From contig CM065653.1 of NCBI GenBank assembly GCA_033220425.1, positions 1,240,001 to 1,304,000 on the forward strand: a DNA stretch of 64,000 nt. Reading direction: 5' to 3'. Both the position numbers and the translations under genes were made by a program. Positions 8,886-19,092 of the stretch are shown here, piece by piece; the first letter of the stretch is position 1, and every line of letters begins with the position of its first letter. Source of the DNA: Lepraria neglecta (lineage: Eukaryota; Ascomycota; Lecanoromycetes; Lecanorales; Stereocaulaceae). Below the pieces are notes generated by a model that saw only the letters and a list, made by a program, of their open reading frames with translations, ran no database searches and was not told the DNA's origin.

Positions 8886-10670
8886 ATGGCAGCGTCTCTG
8901 TTTACAGCATCCGCGTTTACGCGGCGTCTTCCTCTTATGATGTTATTCCAATTGTTTCTGAGCTTTCTTCTTGCGCCCATTTTCTCCAATGCTCAAGCAA
9001 GTTCTAATTCTCCAACTGCTCCATATGGCATGCCATGGAACACAACCGCGAATTTTGGGCCGGATGGACCATGGCACGCCATCACATTGAGCATTGGCAC
9101 AGATAACGACGGCGGCGGGGATCAAGTAAATCTATATCCAGGGGGATTCTTTCAGTCTCTAGTCCTCACAGATGCAATGTGCGCGGCAAGCAACAATGGC
9201 CCCGGCCCATGTCTAGCTGAACAAGCCGGCCTATACGACCCATTAGACTCACCCACAGCTCGGCAGAATTTCACAGCTCAAGAGGGCTCGCTAGGACAAT
9301 GGGGCAGCGATACAGCTCTGAATCTCACAGGAAAAGCGTATGATGTGTACGACACGGTAGTGGCCTTCAATGACGGTCAAGGACGCGTCATCATGAATAA
9401 CATCACGCTTTCTGCAGTCGCAGCATCTAACTACACCCTTCCAAACGGCTCCCACCACCCCATGCAAGTCGGGTCTCTCTCGCTCGGTGCTCCACAAACC
9501 ACACAAAACTACAACATCGCTCAGGGCTGGACAGTACCCGGCTACTTGCGAGACCACAATAAAACAGCCTCCAATTCCTTCGGCCTACACTATGGATCCG
9601 CATCCCTCAATCTCCCAGGATCCCTCGTTTTCGGCGGCTACGATCAAAGCCGCGTCCTGGGGCCCGTCGGCTCCTTCGACTTAGGATTCAATGACAGCAT
9701 GGTAGCAACTTTGGTCGACATTTCCTTCGGCGTCTCAAGCGGCAGCTCGCCCTTCCCAAACGCCACCCTCCCCGCAGGCCTACTCCAAGAAGCAAAATCC
9801 TCCAGCACCGGCATTTCCACAGTCGTCAACCCTCTAATCCCCTATCTTCTCTTCTCAAGCGCCACCTGCAACGCAATCGCATCGCACCTACCCGTCACCT
9901 TCAACGCTGGCCTCGGCCTCTATACCTGGAACACCGCCGACTCAGCCTACAACAACATCCTCGCATCCCCCACATACCTCTCCTTCACCTTCCTAAACGT
10001 AGGCAGCACGCGCCTTACCATCAACGTCCCAATGCAACTCCTCAACCTCACTCTTACTGCGCCCCTCGTACAAACGCCTACACAATATTTTCCCTGCAGG
10101 CCTTACGTCGCCACAAACACCGAAGCCGGAAATGGCGTCTACTTCCTCGGCCGAGCATTCCTACAGGCCGCCTTCGCAGGCATAAACTGGGAGCAGGGCA
10201 AATTCTTCCTAGCTCAGGCACCGGGGCCTGCCGTGGGGGCGAGTCAAATAGCACCCATCGACCCTACAGCTACAACCATCGCTTCGAACAATATTTCGCA
10301 GTTCGCGTTGAGCTGGCCAGCGCCATATTGGGAACCTATAGGTGGCAAAGTCGTACCAAACAATAACTCAGGAGGCAGTGGCGGTGGAGGACTTTCGGGC
10401 GGAGCAATCGCTGGGATAGTCGTCGGTGCTATCATTGGAATAGCGCTTCTCTTGGCGGTGGTTTTACTGTGTATGCGGAGACGAAGGAGAAGGGCGGCGG
10501 AGGCTGCTGCAGGGACTTCAGGTGCTACATATCATAAGTATGACCCAGTACCAGAGAAACTGGGGGAGCCCAGGCATGAGATTGGATATCAGGATCCGCG
10601 AGAGCTGGGGTATGGGGAGGCTCATGAGGCGGATGGGAGGGGGAGTCAAAGATATGAGATGAACGGGTAG
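8886..10670 (+). CDS. Aspartic-protease-like GPI/TM surface protein, probably inactive
   Basis: This is a single-exon frame of 594 codons from the first true ATG at 8886. An in-frame ATG at 8937 would give 577 aa and places a classical signal peptide (MMLFQLFLSFLLAPIFSNAQ) at the very start, so it is equally likely. The body resembles the fungal pepsin-like surface proteins: a GGYDQSRV flap-like segment, many N-glycosylation sites and spaced cysteines. Where the two catalytic Asp motifs should be, I read NLYPGGF and VVNPLIPYL, so the active-site aspartates look lost. A Gly/Ser-rich linker leads to one transmembrane helix (GAIAGIVVGAIIGIALLLAV), then an RRRRRR stop-transfer and a cytosolic tail of about 60 residues. 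The topology is single-pass with the protease-like domain outside. It may be a wall sensor or scaffold; that is inference. Confidence 0.75.
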   Translation: MAASLFTASAFTRRLPLMMLFQLFLSFLLAPIFSNAQASSNSPTAPYGMPWNTTANFGPDGPWHAITLSIGTDNDGGGDQVNLYPGGFFQSLVLTDAMCAASNNGPGPCLAEQAGLYDPLDSPTARQNFTAQEGSLGQWGSDTALNLTGKAYDVYDTVVAFNDGQGRVIMNNITLSAVAASNYTLPNGSHHPMQVGSLSLGAPQTTQNYNIAQGWTVPGYLRDHNKTASNSFGLHYGSASLNLPGSLVFGGYDQSRVLGPVGSFDLGFNDSMVATLVDISFGVSSGSSPFPNATLPAGLLQEAKSSSTGISTVVNPLIPYLLFSSATCNAIASHLPVTFNAGLGLYTWNTADSAYNNILASPTYLSFTFLNVGSTRLTINVPMQLLNLTLTAPLVQTPTQYFPCRPYVATNTEAGNGVYFLGRAFLQAAFAGINWEQGKFFLAQAPGPAVGASQIAPIDPTATTIASNNISQFALSWPAPYWEPIGGKVVPNNNSGGSGGGGLSGGAIAGIVVGAIIGIALLLAVVLLCMRRRRRRAAEAAAGTSGATYHKYDPVPEKLGEPRHEIGYQDPRELGYGEAHEADGRGSQRYEMNG

Positions 10671-10845
10671 TAGGTTGTGAAAGCCGTGTAAGTAACATTG
10701 ATTTTATATATTGTGCTTATTCAACGATCCTGTGATGGACGGCGCAGACGAAGATACCCTTTTGTTTTTTGCTATGGAATTGTTTGAATTAACATACATG
10801 TCCCAGCACAAATCATCTCATGCTATGCTACTCTTCATTCCTCTC

Positions 10846-12138
10846 TCAATCAGGCAAAAATTCATAATCCATCAAATTATTCGACTTCTTTCTCTCCCCC
10901 GGCTGTTTAAGCGGCGTCCACTTCGGGCCGGCATACACATTCTTCTCATGCTCTTCCTGAGCCTTCTTCTTCTCCATTTCAACCTTTGCCTTAGCTTCCT
11001 CCTCCTCCATTTTCGCTCTCGCATCTGCCACGGCTTTTGCTGACCCTTCTCCTTCTTTCGGCTCTGCTTCTCCCTGCTCTTCTTTTTTGGATCTCCCTTT
11101 TGCTTCCTCTTTAGCTTTTCCCTCGTCTCCTTCAGACTCCTTAGTAGCAACGACCTCAGCGACTTTCCTGTCTTCTGAGGATGTGGTTTCTGCATCTGTT
11201 TTCGCTTTTACTTCCGCTGCGAATTTCGCTTCCTTCTCTGTTCCCATTGTTAACTTGGCCTCGTCCACAGTCTTGTCTTTCTGTGAGGTCTGCTCAGCGG
11301 ACTTAGAATCGTCTGTCTTATTGTCCGCTGCGTTGTCTTGGACTTGTGCATTGTCATACAGCACACTCGCAGACTTCTCCCCTTCAGAACCCTTCCCATT
11401 CATCGAAGGCGCTGCATTTTCATCTTTTGAGGTCTGCCCACCACCCTCCTTGTCTCCCGCCGACTTCTTAGCTTCCTCCACAGCACCCACTCTATCCATT
11501 TCCTCAATCTCCGCTTGCGTCGACACCAGTAATCCAGCCTTCTTCGCATCTTCCGCATCCATTAATGGCCGTGCGAGTGATTCATCATTGCCCTTCACGG
11601 TATGGACGTTGGCGTCTGCAGGCGCTGCACCATTTCCTCCCCCCAACTCTTCCATTGTTGGGACCGTTTCTTCTTCCTGTGCTTCCTGCCCTTCTTCGGC
11701 GGCAGGCTTTACTACGGGTTGAATAGGCTGCGTAAAGGGTTGCTTCGCTTCCTTTCCCTTACTCAGATCAATTTCCTCTAACTCGTTGTCCTCCTCCTCC
11801 GCCCCCGCCTTTCCGCCTTCCTCCTGTTTCCCACTATCAGTTCCCCCCGACAGTCGGTCATACCCAGCTTGCTCCTCCTTCCCATTCCCTTTCCCCTTCC
11901 CCACATTTGCATCATAATGCTGCATCGCCCCCATCCCCCACCCAAGCCCCGTAGGCTTATCCACATCCACATTCGTTGAGGTAGGTGTGAAAATGTTACT
12001 GATGCCGGTGAGATGGCTCCAATACGTGTAACTAATCACCACGATGAAAATCCCTAACATCAAGAGTGCTTTGATAAAAGAGGTGAGGCGAAGGCCTCGT
12101 GGGAAGGATGAGGAGGAGGATAGGGTAGGGGAGTTCAT
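10846..12138 (-). CDS. K/E-rich type II membrane protein, unknown
   Basis: One exon, 430 aa. A Ser/Arg-rich cytosolic N-terminus precedes one hydrophobic segment at residues about 23-42 (ALLMLGIFIVVISYTYW). The rest is low complexity: Asp/Glu/Lys/Ala-rich, heptad-like over residues about 290-400, ending with a distinct conserved-looking tail (YAGPKWTPLKQP..NNLMDYEFLPD). The layout suggests a type II membrane protein with a long charged, possibly coiled-coil lumenal part. Mnn4-type Golgi proteins have similar K/E repeats, but I see no catalytic domain. The gene is convergent with the upstream protease-like gene, with 175 bp between their stops. Confidence 0.6.
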   Translation of the reverse strand: MNSPTLSSSSSFPRGLRLTSFIKALLMLGIFIVVISYTYWSHLTGISNIFTPTSTNVDVDKPTGLGWGMGAMQHYDANVGKGKGNGKEEQAGYDRLSGGTDSGKQEEGGKAGAEEEDNELEEIDLSKGKEAKQPFTQPIQPVVKPAAEEGQEAQEEETVPTMEELGGGNGAAPADANVHTVKGNDESLARPLMDAEDAKKAGLLVSTQAEIEEMDRVGAVEEAKKSAGDKEGGGQTSKDENAAPSMNGKGSEGEKSASVLYDNAQVQDNAADNKTDDSKSAEQTSQKDKTVDEAKLTMGTEKEAKFAAEVKAKTDAETTSSEDRKVAEVVATKESEGDEGKAKEEAKGRSKKEEQGEAEPKEGEGSAKAVADARAKMEEEEAKAKVEMEKKKAQEEHEKNVYAGPKWTPLKQPGERKKSNNLMDYEFLPD

Positions 12139-13059
12139 TGTGCTTGGCTCCTTGCTTACTGCTTGGATTTAGAATTGTAGAGGGAGAAGAGGGGGCAGGT
12201 CATGGAGGGAGGTTATGGAGGCAGGTAGAACCAAGAGTCAATAGAAGAGATGTAAGAATAGGAGCGGGAGAAGAAGGAAAAGAAGAAGGGGGAAGGAGAC
12301 ATCATTCGAGAGGTGGGGTGGGTTTAATATTTGTGTCAGTACCCGCAGGCAAGAGCAAGCAAGGGGTGGAGAGGCTCGGTTTCAAGAATGTCACCACCCA
12401 CCCGTGGGCTGGATAGACGTATAGGGCTGAGATGCGCAGGATGGAAGAGAGGGAGGCGGATTACATAGTGTAGTGTGGTCTACGCTCGTTAATGGAAGTC
12501 GATTATTACCTATTAGTTGTCACGTTGTCTGTTGTAGTAGATGGGGAAGGGAGTGTTGCGGAGGACACGTTCGATCTAGAAATTTAAATGTTAATGAGCT
12601 AGAAATGCCCTTTGCATTGCGACATGATGATCACGAATATTCGACGAAGAGAGCAAAAAGTGGTATGAACAGCTTTAGTCTTTATAATTCCTATAATAGA
12701 TATTTGACTTCAGTCCTTTAATCTGCTACATGCCCAGAAGCCGTTCCTCCCTCTATGCGACGGCCGACGCAGAGACCAGCTCTACGCACTGATGCAGTGA
12801 GCTTTGTTCCTCCCTCAACCTCAATGATCTGGTCATGCCAGATAGTGCGTGATTTAAATCCCGCCCGAGAAACCCTGACGAGGAAAATTGCAATTTGTGA
12901 CGACTGCAAGCTCGGATAGGCCCTAGGAGCCGACGAGGATAGACAAAGTATGCCAATGGTTGGGCGACCAAATGTTATGTGAATGCTGAAAGAGGCCGTG
13001 ATTAATGTCGCTGAAGCGTATTCGTGAAATGGAAGTAGAATCCGAAAGCGGACGAGTGA
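12139..13059. other. Intergenic, no gene seen
   Basis: The 5' flank of the gene at 10846-12138 (minus) meets the 3' flank of LCB2. A purine-rich stretch at 12180-12320 is probably leader or promoter of the minus-strand gene. I see no other structure. Confidence 0.5.
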
Positions 13060-15117
13060 TCACCTCAATGGTACTTTGACATCTTGTACACCTCTCTTCA
13101 GCACATCATCCAGCTTCCATCGCGGTGGCTGGTAGTCCATCTCGCCTTGGACAAGACTCTTTTCTGCCCGCTTCCACTCCTTTTCCATCTCTGGAGTGAC
13201 TCCTTCCGGAAGCGGCTCCGCACCACCAGCAATGCCAGAAGAGAACTTGATCTGTAGAACATTGCCGATCTCGTCACAAGCCTCGAGTAGTCTGTCCAAG
13301 TCATCCTTTGTGTGTGCAGCTGACACACAAAATCTAGCTCGGGAGGAGACAAGTGGCGTGGCTGGATAGCCTACGACCACGACAGAGATCTTTCGCTTCA
13401 GCATCTCGTGGGAGAAAGCTGGCATTTTGGCAGGGTTGTAGAGCAGGACGGGGATGATTGGCGAGTCGTCATGGCCATAGACGATGAATCCAAGGCGCTT
13501 CAATCCAAGTCGGAGATAGCGCGAGTTGAATGCAAGTCGCTGAAGACGTTCCTCGCCCTGGCCTGGGATAAATTCACCGGCGATAATCCTTAACGAAGCC
13601 GAAATCTGAGCAAGTACAGCAGGCGCTGGAGATTCGCTATAAATGGAGCCGGCATTGCTGACCCTAAGCTTGTCGATAATCGCTTTGTCGCCAGCAACGT
13701 AGCCTCCATTGGCGCCAAAAGATTTGGTCAGGGTGCCCATCAAGATGTCCACTTCTGCCGGATCAACGCCGAAGTAGTCGCAGACGCCTTTACCCTTAGG
13801 ACCGAGCGCTCCGATAGAGTGAGCTTCATCGACGAAAAGGTTGAACTTGTACTTTTTCTTGAGTGCAAGTATGCCAGGCAGATTACACATTGAGCCTTCC
13901 ATCGAATAGAGACCTTCGACGACCACGAGGATCCTCTTCCACGGCCTGTGTGTTCGTGGCTGGCCTTGAGAGATGACCTCCCTCAGTAGTCTTTCGAGAT
14001 CCTTGACATCGTTATGCTTGAACATCTCGATCATTGCTCCAGAAAGACGAGCACCGAAGCGGATCGAGGCATGATTGAGTTCGTCAGAGATGACTAAACA
14101 TCCCTTACCAATGAGAGCAGGGAACGCCGTTGCATTTGTCCCGAAACCCATTGAGAAGACCATTGCCGACTGCTTGCCAACAAATCGTGCGATCAGTTCT
14201 TCCACCTCCACATGTAGGTCTGAGGTGCCGACATCACCACGCGTGCTGCCAACCGTCAAGCCATATCTTTTGATGTTCTCCTCCACATAATCCGCGCAAG
14301 GACCTTCCGACTGAGCGAAGCCTAGATAGTTGTATGAGCTCATGTTCAATGTCTCGGTTGTTGTGCCTGTGAACTTGAAGTGTAGGTTGTGGTCGTCGGA
14401 TTTTCGGTCTATTAGTGTAATGTAACGGCCAGGTACCCCAGTCACTGGCCTCGCAAAGCAGTCATTTATTCGCAACTTCAGTCGTCTGACGTAAAAATTG
14501 TCGAAGTCGCTGTTCAAGGCCGCATAGCCATCGTGCGCTTGCAAATGCTGGTAGTCCTGCTTCCGGAATCTTTTACCAAAGTAATCGCGGACATGTCCGA
14601 AGACTATTAAGATTAGGTAGCTCAAGTATGTAGTAAGAAGGTACCAGTATGGAGGCTCATCCATGACTGGCTCTGGAAAGGGTCCTCCCTGATGGCGACT
14701 GGTGTATCTATGCGTGTGGTGGCCCAATGGTCCGAATTGAGCGTGCGCCTTCGCTATCCTGCGCGCTTCCGCCGGAGAAGGTGGCTGGAATAATGTGGTA
14801 GGTGGCTCGTCCATGTTCGTACTGTCTGCCCTTGCTGTGGACAGGGAGATGGTCGGTAATGACAAGGATGGAGAGCTGATTTGTGGCGAGGGCGAATTGA
14901 GAAGGAACTGGTGCTGAGCAGCGGCAGTGGCGAGAAGGGCAGCTGTGGCGGTCTGTGTCTCGCTCTTTGATTTGGGCGAGGTGGAGAAGAAGTTGGCAAA
15001 CTTCTTCACTCTTGGTGAGGACGCTCTGCGAGGCATCTCGTACTTCTCATTGTAATTCGTTGTAGTGGGAGTAGGTGGATAGGTGCTGGCAAAAGGATTT
15101 AGAGGTCTGCGCGACAT
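13060..15117 (-). CDS. LCB2: Serine palmitoyltransferase subunit 2
   Basis: Single exon. I start at the ATG giving MSRRPLNPF (685 aa); an in-frame ATG 12 codons upstream (15153) is possible. The product condenses L-serine with palmitoyl-CoA to 3-ketodihydrosphingosine, the first step of sphingolipid synthesis, in the ER membrane together with Lcb1. The N-terminal about 130 residues are low-complexity. A hydrophobic segment (YWYLLTTYLSYLILIVFGHV) is the membrane anchor. The alpha-oxoamine-synthase fold type I domain follows, with MSSYNYLGFA, GDVGTSDLH, VDEAHSIGALG and the PLP lysine in GTLTKSFGANGG. All family hallmarks are intact and the length is slightly above yeast Lcb2 because of the N-terminal extension. 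Confidence 0.96.
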   Translation of the reverse strand: MSRRPLNPFASTYPPTPTTTNYNEKYEMPRRASSPRVKKFANFFSTSPKSKSETQTATAALLATAAAQHQFLLNSPSPQISSPSLSLPTISLSTARADSTNMDEPPTTLFQPPSPAEARRIAKAHAQFGPLGHHTHRYTSRHQGGPFPEPVMDEPPYWYLLTTYLSYLILIVFGHVRDYFGKRFRKQDYQHLQAHDGYAALNSDFDNFYVRRLKLRINDCFARPVTGVPGRYITLIDRKSDDHNLHFKFTGTTTETLNMSSYNYLGFAQSEGPCADYVEENIKRYGLTVGSTRGDVGTSDLHVEVEELIARFVGKQSAMVFSMGFGTNATAFPALIGKGCLVISDELNHASIRFGARLSGAMIEMFKHNDVKDLERLLREVISQGQPRTHRPWKRILVVVEGLYSMEGSMCNLPGILALKKKYKFNLFVDEAHSIGALGPKGKGVCDYFGVDPAEVDILMGTLTKSFGANGGYVAGDKAIIDKLRVSNAGSIYSESPAPAVLAQISASLRIIAGEFIPGQGEERLQRLAFNSRYLRLGLKRLGFIVYGHDDSPIIPVLLYNPAKMPAFSHEMLKRKISVVVVGYPATPLVSSRARFCVSAAHTKDDLDRLLEACDEIGNVLQIKFSSGIAGGAEPLPEGVTPEMEKEWKRAEKSLVQGEMDYQPPRWKLDDVLKRGVQDVKVPLR

Positions 15118-16063
15118 TGTCGATCCGAAGCCGTGACACTGTGTAGCATGCAATTGTGATCAGACGTTAAAGGCAATTGAGGGCTGAACAGTGTCGAGAT
15201 GGTGGAGGAGTGGTCTTCAATATGAGTGCGGATGTGTAGGTTGCCAAGGCAAGTTGTCGTCTTCCCGGAGGCGGTGTAACGGGGCGGAGCCTATGGGGGT
15301 TGGATCTATTAATGTACGGGACGGTTTGCTCTGAAACGTGGAGCAGAGGCGACAGTGGGGTCCTTAAGAGATTTCTAATGCGAAAGTACACAATGCACGT
15401 CACATGAGGTTATGCCTTATTCGAAATCGAAGGGAAGTCGCGGAAAAGAATTTTCTGGCCGCCGAAATGCCGAGAGATGCGATCCTTGATCACTTTGTTG
15501 CTGTTCGAGGTATAGTATTATTCAGTTCGGAAGTGATAGGCTCCGTTACTGGATGTGAGAACGCTGCTGATGGCTTTAGGTCATGCACCACTTCCGAGGC
15601 CTTCCGCTGAGGGAGGGGGTGGAATGTGTATATCTTCGGTAGCGCTCTCTCCACGGAGTCGAACCGGAACTGTCCTTCGCAACCAACAATGCACAGCTGA
15701 AATACGCAAAAGAGGACAGAAAAGGTAAATCAGATAAAGAGCGTGCAGGCGGTCAGCTTGTTAAAGACAGTCGCGTTGTAGGGGAGATTAGTAGTGGTGA
15801 AATTAGGGAGAAAAGACAGGAGCCATCGGGTCACCAGGAAAGGTCGAGATGCTTTGGTGCCAAATTGCATGTCTTGGCGCCAAGGCGAGCCAGGATAGGG
15901 CTGGCTCGCTGGTGAAGATACCGCCCATCCGAAGCGAGATCGAGAACGTCATTCCACATGTCTTGAGAGCAGAATAAATTTCTACATGTTGAGATGCTTA
16001 ATAAGTCCGGTCACGAAATAGAGATAGTTAATTATTAAGCTTCATCTGAGTTTTGACGGCAGC
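15118..16063. other. Divergent promoter region, no gene seen
   Basis: It lies between the divergent LCB2 and acetoacetyl-CoA synthetase genes. A 67-codon frame at 15404-15610 has no splice or family support. I see no RNA gene; a B-box-like GGTTCGACTCC on the minus strand near 15660 lacks a matching cloverleaf. Confidence 0.5.
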
Positions 16064-18192
16064 ATGGACAGTGCTGCCCCTAAGCGGCTTTGGGAGCATA
16101 AGGACCCCAGCTCGACTAATATATACGCATTCAAGAGGCATCTGGAAAACAAATTTCAGTTAGCATTCAAGGACTATGAGGAGCTGCGCCAATGGTCCAT
16201 TGCAAATATAAACCAGTTCTGGGAAGAAGTATGGCATTTCAGTGGCATAAAGGCTTCCAGAGCTTTCACCAAGGTAAATTCAGCAGGTTATGTCGAATAA
16301 TCATCTTTGTTGAAAAACACAGGCCGTGGACGATGATGCCCCTATGTTTCCACGCCCTAGGTTCTTCGAAGGTGCAAGGCTCAATTTTGCGGAGAATCTC
16401 CTCTATCCAAGCTGCAACCCCGACGAGGATTCGTATGCCGTGATCGAAGCTAATGAAGAATCACGAAGTCATGTAACATGGAAAGAGTTTCGAGAAAGAG
16501 TACGGCAATGCTCTGCAGCAATGAGGAAGCTAGGCGTTCAGGAAAAGGATCGCGTTGCCGGCTACGTGGCTAACCATTGCAATGCCTTGGTGGCTATGCT
16601 TGCCACAACTGCCATAGGTGCTTTATGGACTGCCATGTCTCCGGATACAGGTGCACACGCGGTATTGGATCGAATCAAGCAGATCGAGCCCGTGATGTTA
16701 TTTGCTGACAATGCCGTGGCATACAATGGCAAAGTTCACGAGGTCCAGGAAAAATTAAAGGCCATTACCAAGGAGATCCCCCAATTGAAAGCGTGTGTGG
16801 TCTTCGAGACTATTCCAGAGCATGATATTGATCTAAAAGACATTCCTGTCGCTCAAGGAAAAGCCATCAGCCATGCTGAGTTCGTCCAATCCGTGTCGGA
16901 TGAGAAGCTTGATTTCGCCCAATTACAATCTGATCATCCGGTCTACATTCTCTATTCTTCCGGAACCACAGGCAAGCCTAAGTGTATCGTACATGGAGCA
17001 ATCGGTACCTTGATCCAGCATAAGAAGGAGCACGCTATACAGTGCGATATCAGTCCCGGAGACCGCCTCTTTTATTTTACCACATGCACTTGGATGATGT
17101 GGCACTGGCTCGTATCCGGCCTGGCTACGGGAGCTACGCTCGTTGTTTACGATGGATCGCCGTTTAGGCCGCTAGATGGCGAAGGTAAAGGCGAGCTTGC
17201 CATGCCTCGCCTCATCGACGAGCTTGGTATCACTCATTTTGGAACTAGTGCCAAGTATCTCTCGATACTCGAACAGAAGGAAGTCATGGCCAACAAGCTA
17301 GTCAACTTAAGGACTTTGAGAGCCATCTACAGCACTGGAAGTCCTCTGGCGCCCTCGACATTCGAATACGTGTACCGTGCCTTTGGTCCAGATATCAACC
17401 TTGGAAGTATCACAGGCGGCACGGACATCATCTCTCTTTTTGGGGCACCTTCTCAAATCTCTCCAGTCTATGCGGGTGAGATTCAGGTCCGTGGTCTTGG
17501 CATGGCTGTAGAGGCATGGGATTTTCAGGGCAAGAATGTCACAGACACTGGTGAACCGGGAGATCTCGTCTGTGTGAAACCGTTTCCTTGCCAGCCTACC
17601 ATGTTCTATGGTGCTGGTGGAGACAAAATATACAAGAAAAGTTATTTCGAGACATTTCCTGGCGTCTGGCACCATGGTGATTTTGTCAGACTCAATCCAA
17701 AGACGGGTGGCCTCGTCATGCTAGGACGCAGTGATGGCATCCTCAAACCATCGGGCGTAAGATTCGGTAGCTCAGAGATTTACAATGTTATATTAGAGCA
17801 CTTCTCGGAGGTTGAAGATGCGCTTTGCATTGGCAGACGGAGAGAGAACGACACTGATGAGGTTGTCGTTCTATTTGTGAAGATGGCACAAGGCGCAAAG
17901 TTCTCCGATGAGCTTGTGAAGAAGCTCAAGGAGGTCATACGGAAGGAGCTTAGTGCAAGACACGTGCCAGGTATCACTGATGAGTGTCCTGATATACCGG
18001 TCACTATCAATGGCAAGAAGTAGGTTACATCTTCCCTACAAGTCTACGTTGGCAGAAGTTGACTATACAATCAGGGTTGAAGTGGCTGTCAAGCAGATTC
18101 TGTGTGGTACTAACGTGAAAACGTCGGCTTCGGTTGCGAACGCTGACTGCCTTGAATGGTATCGGCAATGGAACAATGAGCATCAAGATTGA
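16064..18192 (+). CDS. Acetoacetyl-CoA synthetase
   Basis: The model is join(16064..16273, 16323..18019, 18075..18192), 674 aa. The first intron is GTAAAT..ACACAG (49 nt). The second is GTAGGT..ATCAG and splits the codon after TINGK; reading through it would hit an immediate TAG, so it is required. This acyl-adenylate-forming ligase makes acetoacetyl-CoA from acetoacetate, ATP and CoA in ketone and leucine breakdown. Seen: a WEEVWHFSGI N-terminal ACS cap region, the P-loop YSSGTTGKPKCIVHG, the HHGDF motif and the hinge GRSDGILKPSGVRFGSSEIY. The catalytic lysine loop TINGKKVEVAVK is formed across the exon 2-3 junction. The C-terminal ECLEWY-like tail is typical of this family and absent from acetyl-CoA synthetases. 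Confidence 0.94.
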
Positions 18193-19092
18193 CAGAATGG
18201 TCGTCCACCAGTATTTTGGGGTATCGTCTAGCCGCAGTTGCTGTTACGTTTTGCAACGCCGTCGTGTTTCAGAAGGCCAATTTCATCACCACATCGCTAA
18301 GCTAGTAGAACGTGAAATTTGGTGGCTTGAACAGAGCACGTGAATAGCATCGCCATGGAAACGGTCAGCGCAAATAGAGGAAGCTCAACATGGAAAGGTG
18401 CTTGCCGAAGTAGCCTTCACGATGGCACAGAGACTGGAAGACGATTGAAACCATATTTTTGGAATTCATTCCGTCCGCTGAAGGATTAAGCACCCTCATT
18501 GCAGTGACTAGCGAGGTCTGGAAGAAGGGGAGAGGTTCAACAATGCCAAAAGTGCAACCAAAGTACTAGTTGCGCCACAGATAGCCTTGTCCATGCGGCC
18601 GATATTGAAATCCCTTTCCAACCCAAATCCTAGTAATGTGACGTAACATCTCGAGACAGAATCGTTCAAAATATGTAATGATGTTTCATCCAAGCAATAT
18701 TGAAGATCAGATATCAATGCATAGTCAACGCTCACGTAATACCATTGATTAAGCGATTGCGTTTGGAGTCGGTTGCCATTTCCAACGTCACGTTTTCATC
18801 CTCCCTCATGAGCCGCATATCCAATCCAATCCTCTGCACTTCGATAATATCAATATGTCATTAACAGTGCTCTCACATCACGTGGGCAGATGTGCTACGA
18901 TAATGAAACGCCCCAGCATCCAATCCGCTGGCCGCAAGTATCCATCTCCCGCAACAAATCCCAATCCCGATCCCACGCCTGGCGATGCAACGTGAAACCC
19001 CAATCCCGCAACGACAATCTATCCAACCCAGCATTTGGGTACATAGAATGCGACATATACCATGAGCACACCCATACAAGCCATCAACATAC
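18193..19092. other. Intergenic, no gene seen
   Basis: This is the 3' flank of the synthetase gene and the promoter of the bestrophin-like gene. Short frames at 18508-18735 and 18873-19118 lack any support. Confidence 0.45.

Noticed and set aside
10872-11722. Overlapping frames on both strands of the K/E-rich gene
   Set aside because: Low-complexity codons generate open shadows in other frames; only the 10846-12138 minus frame has a membrane segment and a coherent tail.
15640-15690. tRNA gene on the minus strand (B-box GGTTCGACTCC)
   Set aside because: The T-stem pairs poorly and no matching acceptor or anticodon arm is present upstream.
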